Assembly: GCA_039621445.1 (NCBI GenBank)
Contig: CP154957.1
Span: 38,348,654-38,412,653, forward strand
Length of the DNA stretch: 64,000 bases
Reading direction: 5' to 3'
DNA from: Euglena gracilis
Taxonomy: Eukaryota; Euglenida; Euglenophyceae; Euglenales
Shown in pieces: positions 50,901 through 61,418 of this stretch (position 1 is the stretch's first letter; each line of letters starts with the position of its first letter). Position numbers and translations under genes: made by a program. The notes under the pieces are model-generated. The model worked only from the letters and a program-made list of their open reading frames with translations. It did not search any database and was not told the DNA's origin.

Positions 50901-53900
50901 TTTCTTTGGGAAAGCTGGGCATAGTGGGGGGGGTCGAGGGGGTGGCGCCTCCTCTGCCTCCCGGCGAGGGAGGCAGGGAGCCTCCCTCGCTGGCTCCCTG
51001 CGGCCGGCGAGGGAGCGGCCGCACGAGCGGCCTCACGAGGGCCATGCGGCCCGAGCGGGGGCCATGCGGCCCGAGAGGTAGCCCTCTCGGGCTACCTCTC
51101 GGTAGCCCGAGAGGTACCCAGAACCCAAAGAGCCGCCCAACTAGGGTTAAAAACATGGGGACCCGAGCGAGGCGCCGAAGCGAGCGTCCCCCCATGTGTA
51201 TTAACCCTGTTGGGCGGCTCTTTGGGGTAGCTGGTACCTTGTAGGTGCCAATTTATCACGTTTCTGAACAACCGGCTCCAGCCTGCAAAATTATTTCAGG
51301 CTTCAAAAAGAGGTACTTGTTTGACCAGCCTGCAAAATTATTTCAGGCTTCAAAAAGAGGTATTTGTTTGACTGCGACTGAAATTTTTCCAAGTTGGTTA
51401 ATGAAGGAGCAGGGTTGGGGTTTGGGGTTAGGGTTACGGTCAGCGTCAGGGTTAGGGTTAGGGTTTGGGTTAGGTTAGGGCCTTGCACACACCAGGGGAT
51501 TTTGTCATTGGCCACGGATCTCACCTGATTTGGCTGTTTTTTCACCATTTTTTTTTGAATTTGGGACGTTTTTTTGACAGTTTTAAGGTCATTCCAATGT
51601 GTTTCCCTTCATTTTATGTCAAATCCACTGATTCAAGTTTTGAGGGCCATTGGAGGTCGGGCCGACCTGGTCGGCCCGACCTCCAATGGTCGATAAGCCA
51701 TAGCCAATGGTCGGCCCGACCATGGTCGGTATGACCTCCGGGATCGTCATAGCCAATCATCCGCACAGAGCCAAAAAAAAACGGTTTTTTTGTCCACTTT
51801 TGAGCATTTGCAAAAAATTACAGCCCTTTGTGCTGAAATTTTTATCGTCCAGCGAAAAAAATAGTTTATTGCCAAGGAACCAGGGGCATTTTTAAGACCG
51901 GGGGGGGGGTCGGCACCCATCCACCCCGGGGGAGGGGGGGGGGGTCCCGGGGGACCCACCCACTTTTGCCCGAAGGAGCCGGTTGTTCAGAAACGTGATA
52001 AATTGGCACCTACAAGGTACCAGCTACCCCAAAGAGCCGCCCAACAGGGTTAATACACATGGGGGGACGCTCGCTTCGGCGCATCGCTCGGGTCCTCCCA
52101 TGTTTTTAACCCTAGTTGGGCGGCTCTTTGGGTTCGCTGGGTACCTTGTAGAGACCAATCTAACAGCGTTGAGCGGGAAATGTTCTACTATTTGCATAAG
52201 AATCGTAACCCTAACCCTATTCCTTAAAATAAAGTCAGAAATTCTTTTTGGTCACGGGTAAACGCCATCAGGAATATGCTAAAATAGCTTAACCCTATCC
52301 CTAATCCTAACTGTATCTCTAACCCAACCCTAACCCTATCTCTAAACCCTAACCCTATCCCTAACCCTAACCCCGTCTTTAACCCTAACCCTAACCGTAA
52401 CCCTAACCTTAACCCTAACCGTATCTCTAACCCTAACCCTAAGCATAACCCTAACCCTATCTCTAACCCTAACCCAAACCCTAACCCTATCCATAACACT
52501 ACCCCAAACCCTAATTGTATCCCTAACCCTAACCCTATCTCTAACCCTAACCCTAACCTTAACCCTAACCGTACCTCTAACCCTAACCCTAAGCATAACC
52601 CTAACCCTATCTCTAACCTTAACTCTAACCCTAACCCTAACCCTAACACTACCCCAAACCCTAAATGTATCCCTAACCCTAACCCTATCTCTAACCCTAA
52701 CCCAAACCCTAATTGTATCCCTAACCCTAAACCTAACCATAACCCTGTCCCTGACCCTAACCCTATCTCTAACCCTAAGCCTATCATAACCCCATCTCTA
52801 ACCCTAACCCTAATCGTAACCCTAACCGTATCTCTAACCCTAACCCTAAGCACAACCCTAACCCAAACCCTAATTGTATCCCTAACCCTAACCCTATCTC
52901 TAACCCTAACCCTATCCCTAACTCTATCCCTAACCCTAACCCTAACCCTAACCCTAATCCTTACCCTGTCTCTAACCCTAACCCTAACACTAACCCTAAC
53001 CATACCCGTAACCGTATCTCTAACCCTTACCCTAACCGTATCCATGACCCTAACCCCATCCCTGACCCTAATCCTATCTCTGACCCCAACTCTAACCGTA
53101 TCACTAACCCTAACCCTGACCGTATCCCTAACCCTGACTCTAACCCTAACCCTAACCGTAACCTTGACCGGATCCCTAATTGTAACCCTAACTGTAACCC
53201 TAACCGTAACCCTAACCCGAACCAGGCAATTGCTTAAGCACTGTCCCACCCCCCCCCCCCCCCGGGGGGGTGGGTGACTGGTTTTTTCAGAGTGACTGAC
53301 TGGTTTTGGGCCCGGACCCCCCCCCCCCGGGGGGGGGGGGGTTGGCCAGGAGTGGGCAAAAGTGGCTTGAGTGACCCCGGCGCCGAAGGCGCCGGAAAAA
53401 TTTTTTGGGCCTAAAATGGCCTAAAGTGACTTGAAAGTGGCCGTTTTTCTGAGTGGCCGACCCCCCCCCCCCGGGGGGGGTAGTGACTGGCTGGTTTTTT
53501 GAAAATGAGTGACTGACTGGTTTTTAAAAAAGTGGAGTGACCCCCCTCCCCCCCCCCCGGGGGTCGGTAAGCAATTGTATGACCCGAACCTTAACCCTAA
53601 ACCTAACCGTATCCCTAACCCTAACCCTAACCCTAACCCTAACTGTATCCCTAACCCTAACCCTAATCGTATCCCCATCCCTGACCAATTCTTTATGCCT
53701 TAACCGCGAAGCTTTAATATATCAATCACCATATTCCTGAACGTTGATTGACCCTGAGACCAACCCAAGCATAATGAAAATCCTTCGCTCATCCAAATGA
53801 TTTGCATTATGGATGTGGCCTCGGCCTCTACACAGCACGGTTCTCAAATAAATGGGACGTTTTTTGACAGTTTTGAGGTCATTCCAATGTGTTTGCATGC

Positions 53901-56900
53901 ATTTTCAGCCAAAGTAAGATAATCGGATTTTGAGGGGGGGTTTAAATTTCAAAAAAGGGGGGGGCAATGCGGTTGATTGGAGGTCAGGCCGACCATGGTC
54001 GGCCTGACCTCCAGGATCGTCATAGCCAATCATCCGCCCGGGGCCCAACAAATGGCCCAAAGCTGCAAAATGGCCTGTTTAAAGGTCTTGACTTTTTGCC
54101 TCAAAATTTTGGCTGAAAACATGCAACCAAGCTGGAGTTGGGCTTTTTTTTTGTCTCTTTTCAGGCACCATCCAGCTCCAGCCTAACAGCTGGTAGGGCC
54201 CTCCCCCGGACCCCCACCACCTGGGGGGCGGTCCAGCCAGCACCGTTTTCAAGCCAGCTGGCTAGCCTGTCCTCTGGGGGTCCTTAAGAAATTCCCTGGT
54301 CCAGGTTTCAACCCAGCCAAATTTTTCTGGTTCAATGACGTGGACTGGAGGGGGAGTCGACCTACTGGTTGGCCAACTACCCGATTGGTCGGCCAACTAG
54401 CCCCAGTCGGAAACAAGTCGCTGAGACGGGATGGAAAGGGCAGTGGGCAGTTGGCCGAATGGCGGCGAAATACCCACTCTAATGTGTTAACGGGTCAAGT
54501 TCGACAATTTGCAAGCCCCCCATGAACAAAAGCCTGAGCAGACTGGTCGGTCCGGCTGCCCAAATAACACAGAAATGGTCCGGTTGTGGTCAAATGGAGG
54601 CCCTCCACAGGGGGGGGGGAATGCGTTTCGCATTTTTTCGCATTTTTGCGCATTTTTTGCGCATTTTTTCAAATTTTCCAAAAATGCGCATTTTTGCGCA
54701 TTTTTTTTCGCATTTTTTGCGCATTTTTTTCGTTTTTTTCAGCACATTTTTTTGCTTTTTGGCACATTTTTTCGTGATGTTCCAAAATTTTCGCATTTTT
54801 TGACCATTTTTGCAATTTTTTGCAAAAATTTGAAAATTTTGACTTTTTTTTGAAACATACATTTTCCTCATTATTCTACATAATTTCTTCAAATTTGGTG
54901 CCATTTTTGCATGTTTTTGGGTAATTTTTGCATTTTCGTGATTTTTGCGCATTTTTTTTCGGATTTTGCACATTTTTGCGCATTTTTTCCAAAAATGCGC
55001 ATTTTTTGCGCATTTTTTTGCGCATTTTTGCGCATTTTTGCGCATTTTTTCCGAGGCCGGGCGAGCGCATTTCCCCCCCCCTGCCCTCCACCAATATGAG
55101 CACCCACAGATGAAAATGCAGGGTCGGTGGGCGGGGGTCGAAGGGGTCATTGGGACTCTGAAGGGGTAAAGTCCTACAGATAGACAAGGGTTGCATGAAA
55201 ATCTTTTACAAATGCAAGTGTTTTGCATTTTGAGGGGCAGAAAACTCCCCCTCTGCCCACACCCGAGCCGGCCAACTACCTACTCCCCCCCCCCCCCAAC
55301 CCCGTTTCGCCGACTTAGCTACCGACTTGAGCTAGTCAGCTGACCAAGTGGGTAGTCGGCCGACTACTCACTACCGCCCTCCCAAGTCTGCTGTCTGGAC
55401 TGAACGGCCAATTTCCCCACAACGTATGCACTGCGAGGAATAAGTGCCAAAGAACCATGATGGAAGAAAATGCCGCCTAAGGAAATAGTGATGATAATAG
55501 TAATGATAAATGGTGTTCAGAACAGTCCACCAAAAAGCCATTTGAAAGACAGGGGAGAGATTCAAATTTATGTCAGGTGAACCAGGAAGAAAATCAAGTT
55601 TGTGCATCTCAAAAATTCCAATCCACCCAAACCATATTTTTTCCCCTTTCGACTCTGGGGCGTGTCGGGGGTCCCCAAAATGAACGAGAACGTATCCTCA
55701 CAAACCACCCTGGGTGCAGCTGAGGAAGCGATGCAGCGGTGGGGAAAAAGTTTCCAGTTCCAGCCTCGGCCTGTAGGGGGGTCCGCAGTCAGTTTTCGAA
55801 CCATAAGCACATCTTATGTGGCTCCACAACCAACACCACACTGCAGCTGACAAATGATTTCTGCGCTTTGGTTTCCTCAGGGGGGTTTGACCCACCCTCT
55901 TCCCCCAGGGGGGGGAGGTGGCTTGTGCCAACCCCCCTCACCCCTCCCCCTCCATTTACTGCTGGAAGTAACCAATAAATGGGGGGTCATAATAATTTCA
56001 TGGGGTTTTTTTGTGGTCGCAAAAAGTTGTTTTTTTCCTTCAGCTTGCAGACGTTCAGCATCCCTGGAACCATATTTATCAACGTCGTATGTGGATCCCT
56101 TTTTGGGTTGAACGTTGCATTTGCATTGACTGTTTTGGTGTGTCCCAACTCGAAATCATTTTGCTTTTCCCAGCACCATATTACCCCAAAAATTGTTTGG
56201 TTATTTTTAACCCTGAGTTTTGCTTTCATTTACAAAAATGTTTGCTTTTTTGGGCTTGAGCAAAAGTCCATCATGTTTGCAAAAGAATTTGTTCCACGGT
56301 CAAAGGGGGGGGTTCAAAAAAGCCTTTTTTTTTAATTTGTGTCGGTCTTCCGCACCATCATCTCTGAGTTGTCATATGGAGAAAGGAGCAAAGCAAAAGT
56401 TCACCAAGGAACATTTTTGCGAGTTCATCGAGATTTTTTTCTTCATGATTTATTCTACTAAGATCATTTTTCTTATCAATTCTCATTACCATGAGCGTTG
56501 TCCCACCTTTTTTGTTATTGTGGGCGAGGTAGCACACCAGGCATTTGCGTAAGGGGTTGCAGTACCCCCCCCCCCCCCGGGGGGGGCTGGACTGCAGCTA
56601 GTCCAAATGGGATTTCTAGCAGACCCCCCGGGGGGGGGTCTGCTAGCAGGGCTGGCTAGTGGAAAATTTTTTTCCAGTGACCGGCGCGAAGCGCCGAAAT
56701 TTTTTTGGACCCCCAAAAATGGCCAAAAATGCCCGTTTTTGGCCATTTTTGGGAATTTTTGGAACAAAATCAGCCAAAAACCTATTAAAAACCTCATTTC
56801 CACCTCCGGCGCGCGGCGCCAGAGGAAAAATTTTTTTCCAGTTGGGGGGACCCTTGCCCCCCCTTAGTTGCACTAAGGCTTCTTGTCTGTTTATGGCCGG

Positions 56901-59900
56901 CGCTAACTTCGCTTCTGGCCCAATTTGCTGCGTGGTGAGTGGCCAGGGACCCCTTACACCAGTCCTCTTTTGTTGCTCCCCCTGGCCGGGTGAGTAACTC
57001 TGGTGTAATTCCAGCGCTGTAGGGACATACACTCACCTTGTGTGGTTGGTGTGGTTCCCGTGGGTGGGTCTACACCCTTGCGCCCCAGTGCTGCTCTTGC
57101 CTCCTGCCCTCTTGCCTCTTGCCCCCCCCATGGGGGGTCCAGCTAGTCCATTTTTTCCAGTGTCTATTGATTGTCTATTGATTGATGTCTATAGATTGGC
57201 TAGCCAGTACCCCCCCGGGTCCTTAAACAAATGCCTGTAGCACACACAAATGACGTTTACCAGTGAATTCCCTAATTTTTGAATTTTTAAAGTGCTGCCA
57301 ATCGATCATTTTGGCACTCACTTGCATTACTTTTTTGTCAGAAATTTGAAAGATCATTTTTTTGGTTGCACCTTTTATTTTTATTTTTCTTTTAATCCCT
57401 TTTAGAAAACTATTGAAATTTGTTTTCCTCCATAAACAAGCACATGGATTAATCCCTTCAACTGCATTTCCAAATCTCTGAATAGTGCCGAAGCGCGGCC
57501 TGGATCGGTCAACTTTAACCCTAAAGCACATCCACAGCAGGCGTCATCCTGTCGTCCAAACAAGGGTACGTGCAAGTGTTGAGATTTCCTCCCCTTCTAT
57601 CTGTCGAAGTGCTCCTCAATTACCTTCATGCAGTGCGCGACCTTTGGTGCGAGTGCTGCCTACATGGGTTCTAAGTTCTTTGGGAAAAAGTTCTTCGTTG
57701 TATGGTTCCCAGAGCGCATAAGAAACTTTACAGAGGAGGTGTGCTTGTGCTTGTGGATGCATGCATAATTTGTGCATGTATGTAACCCCCCCTTCAATTA
57801 CCTCCTAAGGAGTAACTTCAGCTACTCAATACCAACAGGGGGGGGATATGCAATTTGCATAATTTGCATTTTTTGCATAATCAGATTTTCCCGAAATTTG
57901 CATTTTTTTGCTTTTTTTGCATTTTTTTTTGAAAAATAAAATACTTTGCCCTGGAAAATTTTTGTAGTTGGTCGCTATGTCAAATTTGTCTCTGGTCCCT
58001 CTGCAGTTGCCTGGGGTCTTTGATACTTTCACCCTATTAAAAGGCAGCTTTGAGAGGAGTGAATGTTTTCCGAGTTTGTTTTTGTCATTTCAGCTCCATC
58101 ATAGCCGATGATTCAATGGTGACCTGGAGGGACGATTTGCTTAGACTGAACGAGCAGGTGCCATTCATGTTGATTTTCAAAGCTTCAGTGCTTGCCGTTG
58201 TCTTCCAAAAGGTCTTCTTTGTTTGCATTGTCACATGTCACCGGCATTGTCACATGTTTACGGATTTTAGACAGCAAAACTCTGTTATATTCCAGCCTTT
58301 TCTCAGGGGTTTCATGCAGGTTGCATTTTTTTGCATTTTTTTTCGCTTGCATAATTTGGAGGGCCAAGTTGCATATTCCCACCCCCCATGATACCAACCC
58401 ACTCCGCATTTTAGAAAAGAAAAGATAGCCCTTCTGAGAGTTTTCCCGCCTGAAAACTGGCGGGGGGGGGGGCTTTCGACTGGTTTTCATTTGCATCACT
58501 TTGGTCGTGCCTGTGAAGGCCTCCATGAAGATTATCTACAGAAGTTTGGGTACAGGGGTTCAAAAAATGACGTTTTTTCCTCAAGGTTCTATTTTCTCCC
58601 CTGAGGGTTGTTTTTCCTTTGCCCGATTTGAAAGCTGCAATCCCAAGGGCTCAAATGTTTGCTTAGTTTCCCTGCTTCCCCCCTGACTTTTGGGATTTCA
58701 TGTTTGGAAAGCCTCAAACATGAGGTGAAAAATTTGGGGTAAAATTTTCAGGGGTCGCCATTTCCTGATTTTGGCCGAAAGCATGGGGGATTTTTGACTG
58801 GGTAAATTTTTCAGACAGTTGTATTGCAAGGAGGAGACGTTATAAAATAACAAAATCATCAAATATCAATCAAACTGGGTCACAACAGGCCTCAAAAAGT
58901 CACTAAGAAATGCAAAAAAAAAGTTTTAGGAGACCTGTTTAAAAAAACATTTTTGAGGTCAATTGGTCAGCATGCCCATCATGACCCATGATGCCCATCA
59001 TGACCCATGATGGCCATCATGACCCATGATGGCCATCATGACCCATGATGGCCATCATGACCCATGATGCCCATCATGACCCATGATGGCCATCATGACC
59101 CATGGTATCTGTCTCAGGATGAGCACCCATCCCCGGCATAATTCCCCCAAACAATAAGGACCCAATCTATTATTTGGACGCAAAATCATAGGCTGGGGGT
59201 TATTACTGGGGCTAATTTTCAGGACGGAAAACTGCAGATAAAACAGATAATTTTATGGATGAGCCAAAATTTAAACCAAACTCAACTGTTTTTTTGGTCA
59301 CTTCCACGTGAGGCCCAGGCCACTGTTGGCTGCTTCCTGCTGCTTCTAGCTGACTTGGCTGTTTTGACTGTCCAAAAAAAAATGGCAAGTAAGGGCGAAA
59401 GCAGCCAATGGGAGCAAAGTTGGCGAAAATTGGCAACATGTGGGCGATGGCCAAAAGTGGCTAAAAGATCCAAAAACACCCCCAAAATAGCCAAAAGTGC
59501 TCAAAGAGCAGCCACTTTTGGCTATTTCTGGCTGCTTCCGGCTGTTTCCGGCTGCTTTTGGCTGTGTGCATTTTCTGTGATTATCCATTGTGGAGAGGTC
59601 AAATCCTTATTCTTAATATCTGGTGTCATCCTTGAATATCTGTAACTATCCGTAGTTATCCATAGTTAATTGCAAAAAGCCTCTGCTGACTGGGATATCC
59701 ATCCAGAAATGGCCGTAACTGATGGGAATAGAAAGGTTGGTCATAATGTCACCTCAGAAATACTAAAAAAAATAAATTATAATAAATTATGCACGTATTT
59801 TCTTTTTGTCTGGCCAACCTCTCATTTTTGTTGGTCAAGTTAATTTTTTTTCGCAAAAACAGCCCTCATCCAATCTCAGAGTTCCTTCAGAACCCCAAAT

Positions 59901-61418
59901 TCTGAGGACATTTTTCCGGTGCAGGTGGAGCTCCACAAGAACAACCTCTTCAGTTACCTTCTTTTCTTGCGAATCACGCCATTCTTGCCCAATTGGTTTA
60001 TCAATATTGCAAGCCCAATCCTCGGTGTACCATTTTTCCACTTCTTCTTTGCAACCCTTCTTGGTGTGATGCATGTTTTTTTTTGACATGTTTTTATTTT
60101 ATTTTTTGTTTCATTTTTCTTTTGTTGTTTTTGTTTGACTGAAAGAATGTGCAATTGGTTCAGCAGTTTTAGTATCTCCGACTCCCCACTTCAGTTGTTT
60201 GCTGACAGGGGAAGTGACTACCTTTTGAGAGAGTGGCTCACTGGTTTCTTGCCATCCCCACCCATGCTTCCATTTTCCAGGCACATCTTTGACTTTTTCC
60301 CCAGTCCTGAACCAAGGTGGATTGATTGGGATTGATATTCCAAGAATAATAACCGCAGGTTTTTGGGAAAGTGGAAAATACCCATGAGGTGAAAGATGCC
60401 TCGACGAACGCTGCTTTGGAATCTAACCCAACTCTAACCCTAAACATTGAACCACAGAGTCATTCATTCAAGGATAACAATGTACCTTCGAGCCAAGAGA
60501 CAAAGTGAAATTCCGCATTTTAAAATAAGTTGGTATGTAGGGTTCATATACATCGGGCACACACACAGGGAATATGAATATAAAAAAGGGTACATAGGAT
60601 TTTCATTGAGGACTGCGATTTGAGCTGAGGACAGCTCAAATCCCTCTTGGCCAACAAGGCCAGTCAAGGTGACATGGGGCACAAACTGGTTCAGGGGTTT
60701 TCTACAGCCGGAAGGGACCCTGCACCCTGCCAGATTTTTTTTTTTTCAGCCCCAACTTTATATCAGCAGATCCCCGCAGGGGGAGGGGGGTCCACAGCCT
60801 GGCTGGAAGGTTCTGGCCGGAATTTTTTTTGGAAAAGGGGGGGTCAAAAATGTCATTTTTGAGGTTTTTTGTCATTTCACCTCAAAAATTTTGGCTGAAG
60901 AACTCCAACCCAGTTGGATTTGGTTTTCTTTGCTTGTTATCAGGAACCACAGTAGGACCCACCTCCCTGACCCCCCCCTCCACACCTTTGTCCAGCCGGC
61001 TCTTAAGGAAACACGTGAACGGGTCAAAACTGAGATGTCAAAAAGAATGGGGTTTCGGAGCCACTGGGTACTGGGTGGATGGCGATGACCAATGGGTGCC
61101 TGTATCAATCTTTTCCAGGGGTCGATTTGTTTCTGTCATATAATCCAGAATTTTCACCATTTTTATTGTGGATTTTTGGTCGAGTGAAAGGATGGGAGTG
61201 TATTTTTTGTACCTTTTGTTCAACTGCCCGCCAGAGATATGAATGACGGACCATTGTTAGTGGATCGCTGACGCGGTTGAGAATTTGGTTTCATTTGCTG
61301 AAATAACGTGGATGTTTCAGTGACACTGGGATGTCCTCTCGCAGGTATTTCTCCCCAAACGTTCATCGCTGTGAATGCGGGGGCTACCGTCACCCAAATC
61401 TCGGACCCCAACCAGGGA
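40814..61418 (+). CDS. TMEM41/VTT (SNARE-associated DedA) family membrane protein, five exons
   Basis: VTT-domain proteins of the TMEM41/VMP1 group are multi-pass endoplasmic reticulum membrane proteins that act in lipid scrambling and autophagy. Five blocks bounded by AG/GT sites join in phase: 40,814-40,984, 56,044-56,137, 57,634-57,738, 59,925-60,063 and 61,345-61,418. Joined, they read the family hallmarks in order: (Y)[52 protein letters not shown] and [14 protein letters not shown]. Junctions b/c and c/d are phase 0, a/b phase 2 and d/e phase 1. The N-terminal and last exons were not found. The end at 61,418 assumes a GTTTTT donor and is tentative. Confidence 0.85.
41445..41740. repeat. 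Dispersed repeat, copy 2 (partner at 34,978-35,228)
   Basis: Same order of blocks as the partner, with an extra GGGTTTCCGGATCCCAG doublet near 41,520. Poly-C/CGCGACCC tracts lie at both edges (again at about 41,748-41,782). Confidence 0.75.
42188..42496 (-). other. GC-rich coding-like island, unassigned
   Basis: The minus-strand frame includes [20 protein letters not shown] and [15 protein letters not shown]. It looks like real protein sequence but was not recognised. A decayed relative lies at 43,830-43,990 (shared TGTCGGCC, GTGGACGTAAA and CGTCGCGCACC). Possibly a gene fragment carried in a duplicated block. Confidence 0.3.
42722..42906. repeat. TA-rich microsatellite
   Basis: (TA)n interrupted by GATA units. 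Confidence 0.9.
43483..43610. repeat. GA microsatellite
   Basis: (GA)n with GG interruptions. Predicted proteins here are Arg/Glu repeats and not genes. Confidence 0.9.
44288..44565. repeat. TA-rich microsatellite, second block
   Basis: (TA)n with GATA and CTATA interruptions, ending TATCAGCACTA as does the block ending near 43,743. Confidence 0.9.
46805..46905. repeat. Triple-arm hairpin repeat (ATGCCCTGTTTTTTGTGAAT), copy 1
   Basis: ATTCACGAAAATATGCCCTG, its inverse ending in CATATTTTCTTGAATTG, and a third direct arm follow one another, so either hairpin can form. Close copy at 48,055-48,165. Confidence 0.75.
47115..47507. mobile_element. 393-bp TA-flanked MITE, copy A
   Basis: Ends CCATGCTCCCTTTACTGTTC and inverse GAACAGTAAGGGGGGGGGGG CACGG, flanked by TA on both sides. 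The interior is about 85-90% like copy B read on the other strand, including GGTGCTCTCAATCCCACCAA. No coding capacity of its own beyond short frames. Confidence 0.8.
47570..47725 (+). other. Coding-like fragment [14 protein letters not shown], repeated family
   Basis: An ATG with CTCGGTCTGTTCTTGCAAAA upstream opens a short frame ([18 protein letters not shown]). Related starts occur at 40,422 (plus, soon interrupted) and 39,219 (minus, longer). It looks like the 5' end of a multicopy element or gene family. Not recognised. Confidence 0.35.
48055..48205. repeat. Triple-arm hairpin repeat, copy 2, plus CAGGGCAGGCGCCGGGCC
   Basis: Same structure as 46,805-46,905, then the CAGGGCAGGCGCCGGGCCTC block shared (in either orientation) with 39,410, 40,125 and 46,735. 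Confidence 0.75.
49403..49794. mobile_element. 392-bp TA-flanked MITE, copy B (inverted relative to A)
   Basis: Begins CCATGCCCCCCCCTTACTGT and ends with the inverse, flanked by TA. Length differs from copy A by one base. A TA target duplication suggests a Tc1/mariner-type mobiliser, which is not present here. Confidence 0.8.
49800..50480. repeat. Degenerate tandem array, unit about 190-220 bp
   Basis: Three to four units share, in order, a TTTCC…TTTTGCTTCATTTC block, a GATATTTTG…GATTTTTT block, an AACAGCCCAAAATGG block and GGGCCAGGCG. Related diverged units in the opposite orientation lie at about 45,720-46,510. Confidence 0.6.
51408..51481. repeat. Short TTAGGG-like tract inside the foldback
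   Basis: Irregular GGGTTAGGGTTTGGGTTAGG units. Confidence 0.8.
51556..51772. repeat. Repeat module with GGTCGGCCCGACC palindromes (partner 53,852-54,036)
   Basis: Shares GACAGTTTT.AGGTCATTCCAATGTGTTT and GGATCGTCATAGCCAATCATCCGC with the partner. The palindromic middle is expanded in this copy. The two copies bracket the telomere-like array. Confidence 0.75.
52204..53222. repeat. Degenerate telomere-like array (CCCTAA variants), about 1 kb
   Basis: Units CCCTAA interspersed with CCCTATCTCTAA, CCGTAA, CCCTGA and CCCAAA variants in one orientation. Long frames in it encode only Arg/Val-type repeats. It lies within the large intron, so it is interstitial. Confidence 0.9.
53246..53575. repeat. 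Cluster of poly-C/poly-G palindromes with GTGACTGACTGG units
   Basis: Four (C)n(G)n blocks (53,249-53,270, 53,319-53,341, 53,461-53,480, 53,552-53,565) are separated by copies of GAGTGACTGACTGGTTTTT and a GGCGCCGAAGGCGCCGG hairpin. Similar C/G blocks occur near 42,928, 44,256 and 56,566. Confidence 0.75.
53579..53690. repeat. Second telomere-like array
   Basis: About 15 CCCTAA-variant units in the same orientation as 52,204-53,222. Confidence 0.85.
53852..54036. repeat. Repeat module, partner of 51,556-51,772
   Basis: Contains GGTCAGGCCGACCATGGTCG, a palindrome, and the shared flanks described for the partner. Confidence 0.75.
54618..55062. repeat. GCGCATTTTTT low-complexity array
   Basis: About 450 bp of T-rich sequence with GCGCATTTTT units and inverted AAAAATGCGCA elements. 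Frames read His/Phe/Ala repeats and were not taken as genes. Confidence 0.85.
56044..56137 (+). CDS. VTT-family gene, exon b
   Basis: Acceptor TTTTTTCCTTCAG, donor GTGTGT. Encodes [20 protein letters not shown], the most diagnostic VTT segment, and part of the following helix. Confidence 0.85.
56138..57633 (+). other. Intron b-c
   Basis: Contains a (C)n(G)n palindrome (about 56,566-56,587), two CCGGCGC…GCGCC hairpins followed by A/T runs (56,682 and 56,807) and T-rich sequence. No other gene supported. Confidence 0.6.
57634..57738 (+). CDS. VTT-family gene, exon c
   Basis: Acceptor CTTCATGCAG, donor GTGTGC, 35 codons, phase 0 at both ends. Encodes [20 protein letters not shown] and [12 protein letters not shown]. 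Confidence 0.8.
57739..59924 (+). other. Intron c-d with satellite
   Basis: Holds the 19-bp palindromic satellite (58,971-59,104) and T-rich TTTGCATTTTTT stretches (57,850-57,930, 58,320-58,345). A coding-like block at 58,098 was considered and rejected. Confidence 0.6.
58971..59104. repeat. Palindromic 19-bp satellite, seven units
   Basis: Unit GACCCATGATGGCCATCAT, with ATGATGGCCATCAT self-complementary. Some units have CC for GGCC. Confidence 0.95.
59925..60063 (+). CDS. VTT-family gene, exon d
   Basis: Acceptor TTCCGGTGCAG, donor GTGTGA. Encodes [17 protein letters not shown] then [16 protein letters not shown], the conserved 'R.tP..PNW..N' core. Joins exon c in phase 0 without gaps. Confidence 0.9.
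60064..61344 (+). other. Intron d-e
   Basis: A segment at about 60,700-61,030 resembles 54,050-54,330 (CTCAAAATTTTGGCTGAA, CCAGCC…). No gene. Confidence 0.5.
61345..61418 (+). CDS. VTT-family gene, exon e (3' end tentative)
   Basis: Acceptor [29 protein letters not shown] continues the family pattern after exon d. The downstream donor (GTTTTT) is a guess. A final hydrophobic exon is expected but was not identified. Confidence 0.75.

Larger units (their letters stand above)
51114..52147. mobile_element. Foldback element, arms of about 165-172 bp, each with an internal hairpin
   Basis: The left arm 51,114-51,278 and right arm 51,976-52,147 are inverted copies. Each contains AAAGAGCCGCCCAACTAGGG and its inverse TTGGGCGGCTCTTTGG, so each arm is itself a hairpin, followed by GGTACCTTGTAGGTGCC and CGTTTCTGAACAACCGGCTCC. 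The spacer holds a TTAGGG-like tract and a GGTCGGGCCGACC palindrome block. Confidence 0.75.
40985..56043 (+). other. Intron of about 15 kb packed with repeats
   Basis: Between exon a (TT) and exon b (C) it splits the Phe codon in IFLQTF. Contents include the repeats at 41,445, TA and GA microsatellites, the MITE pair, hairpin families, a degenerate tandem array, a foldback and telomere-like arrays, listed separately. Its parts not listed individually hold no gene I can support. Confidence 0.7.

Noticed and set aside
52224-53249. A 341-codon minus-strand frame
   Set aside because: Pure Arg/Val/Leu repeats produced by the telomere-like array.
54590-55228. A 212-codon minus-strand frame rich in Lys/Cys/Asn, and plus-strand His/Phe/Ala frames
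   Set aside because: Low-complexity translations of the GCGCATTTTT array.
58098-58230. Exon-like block after a TTTCAG acceptor ([12 protein letters not shown])
   Set aside because: Exons c and d join directly in phase and match the family without gaps, so an extra exon would disrupt the conserved region.
58971-59104. CRISPR-like array
   Set aside because: Units are contiguous with no unique spacers; it is a tandem satellite in eukaryotic intron DNA.
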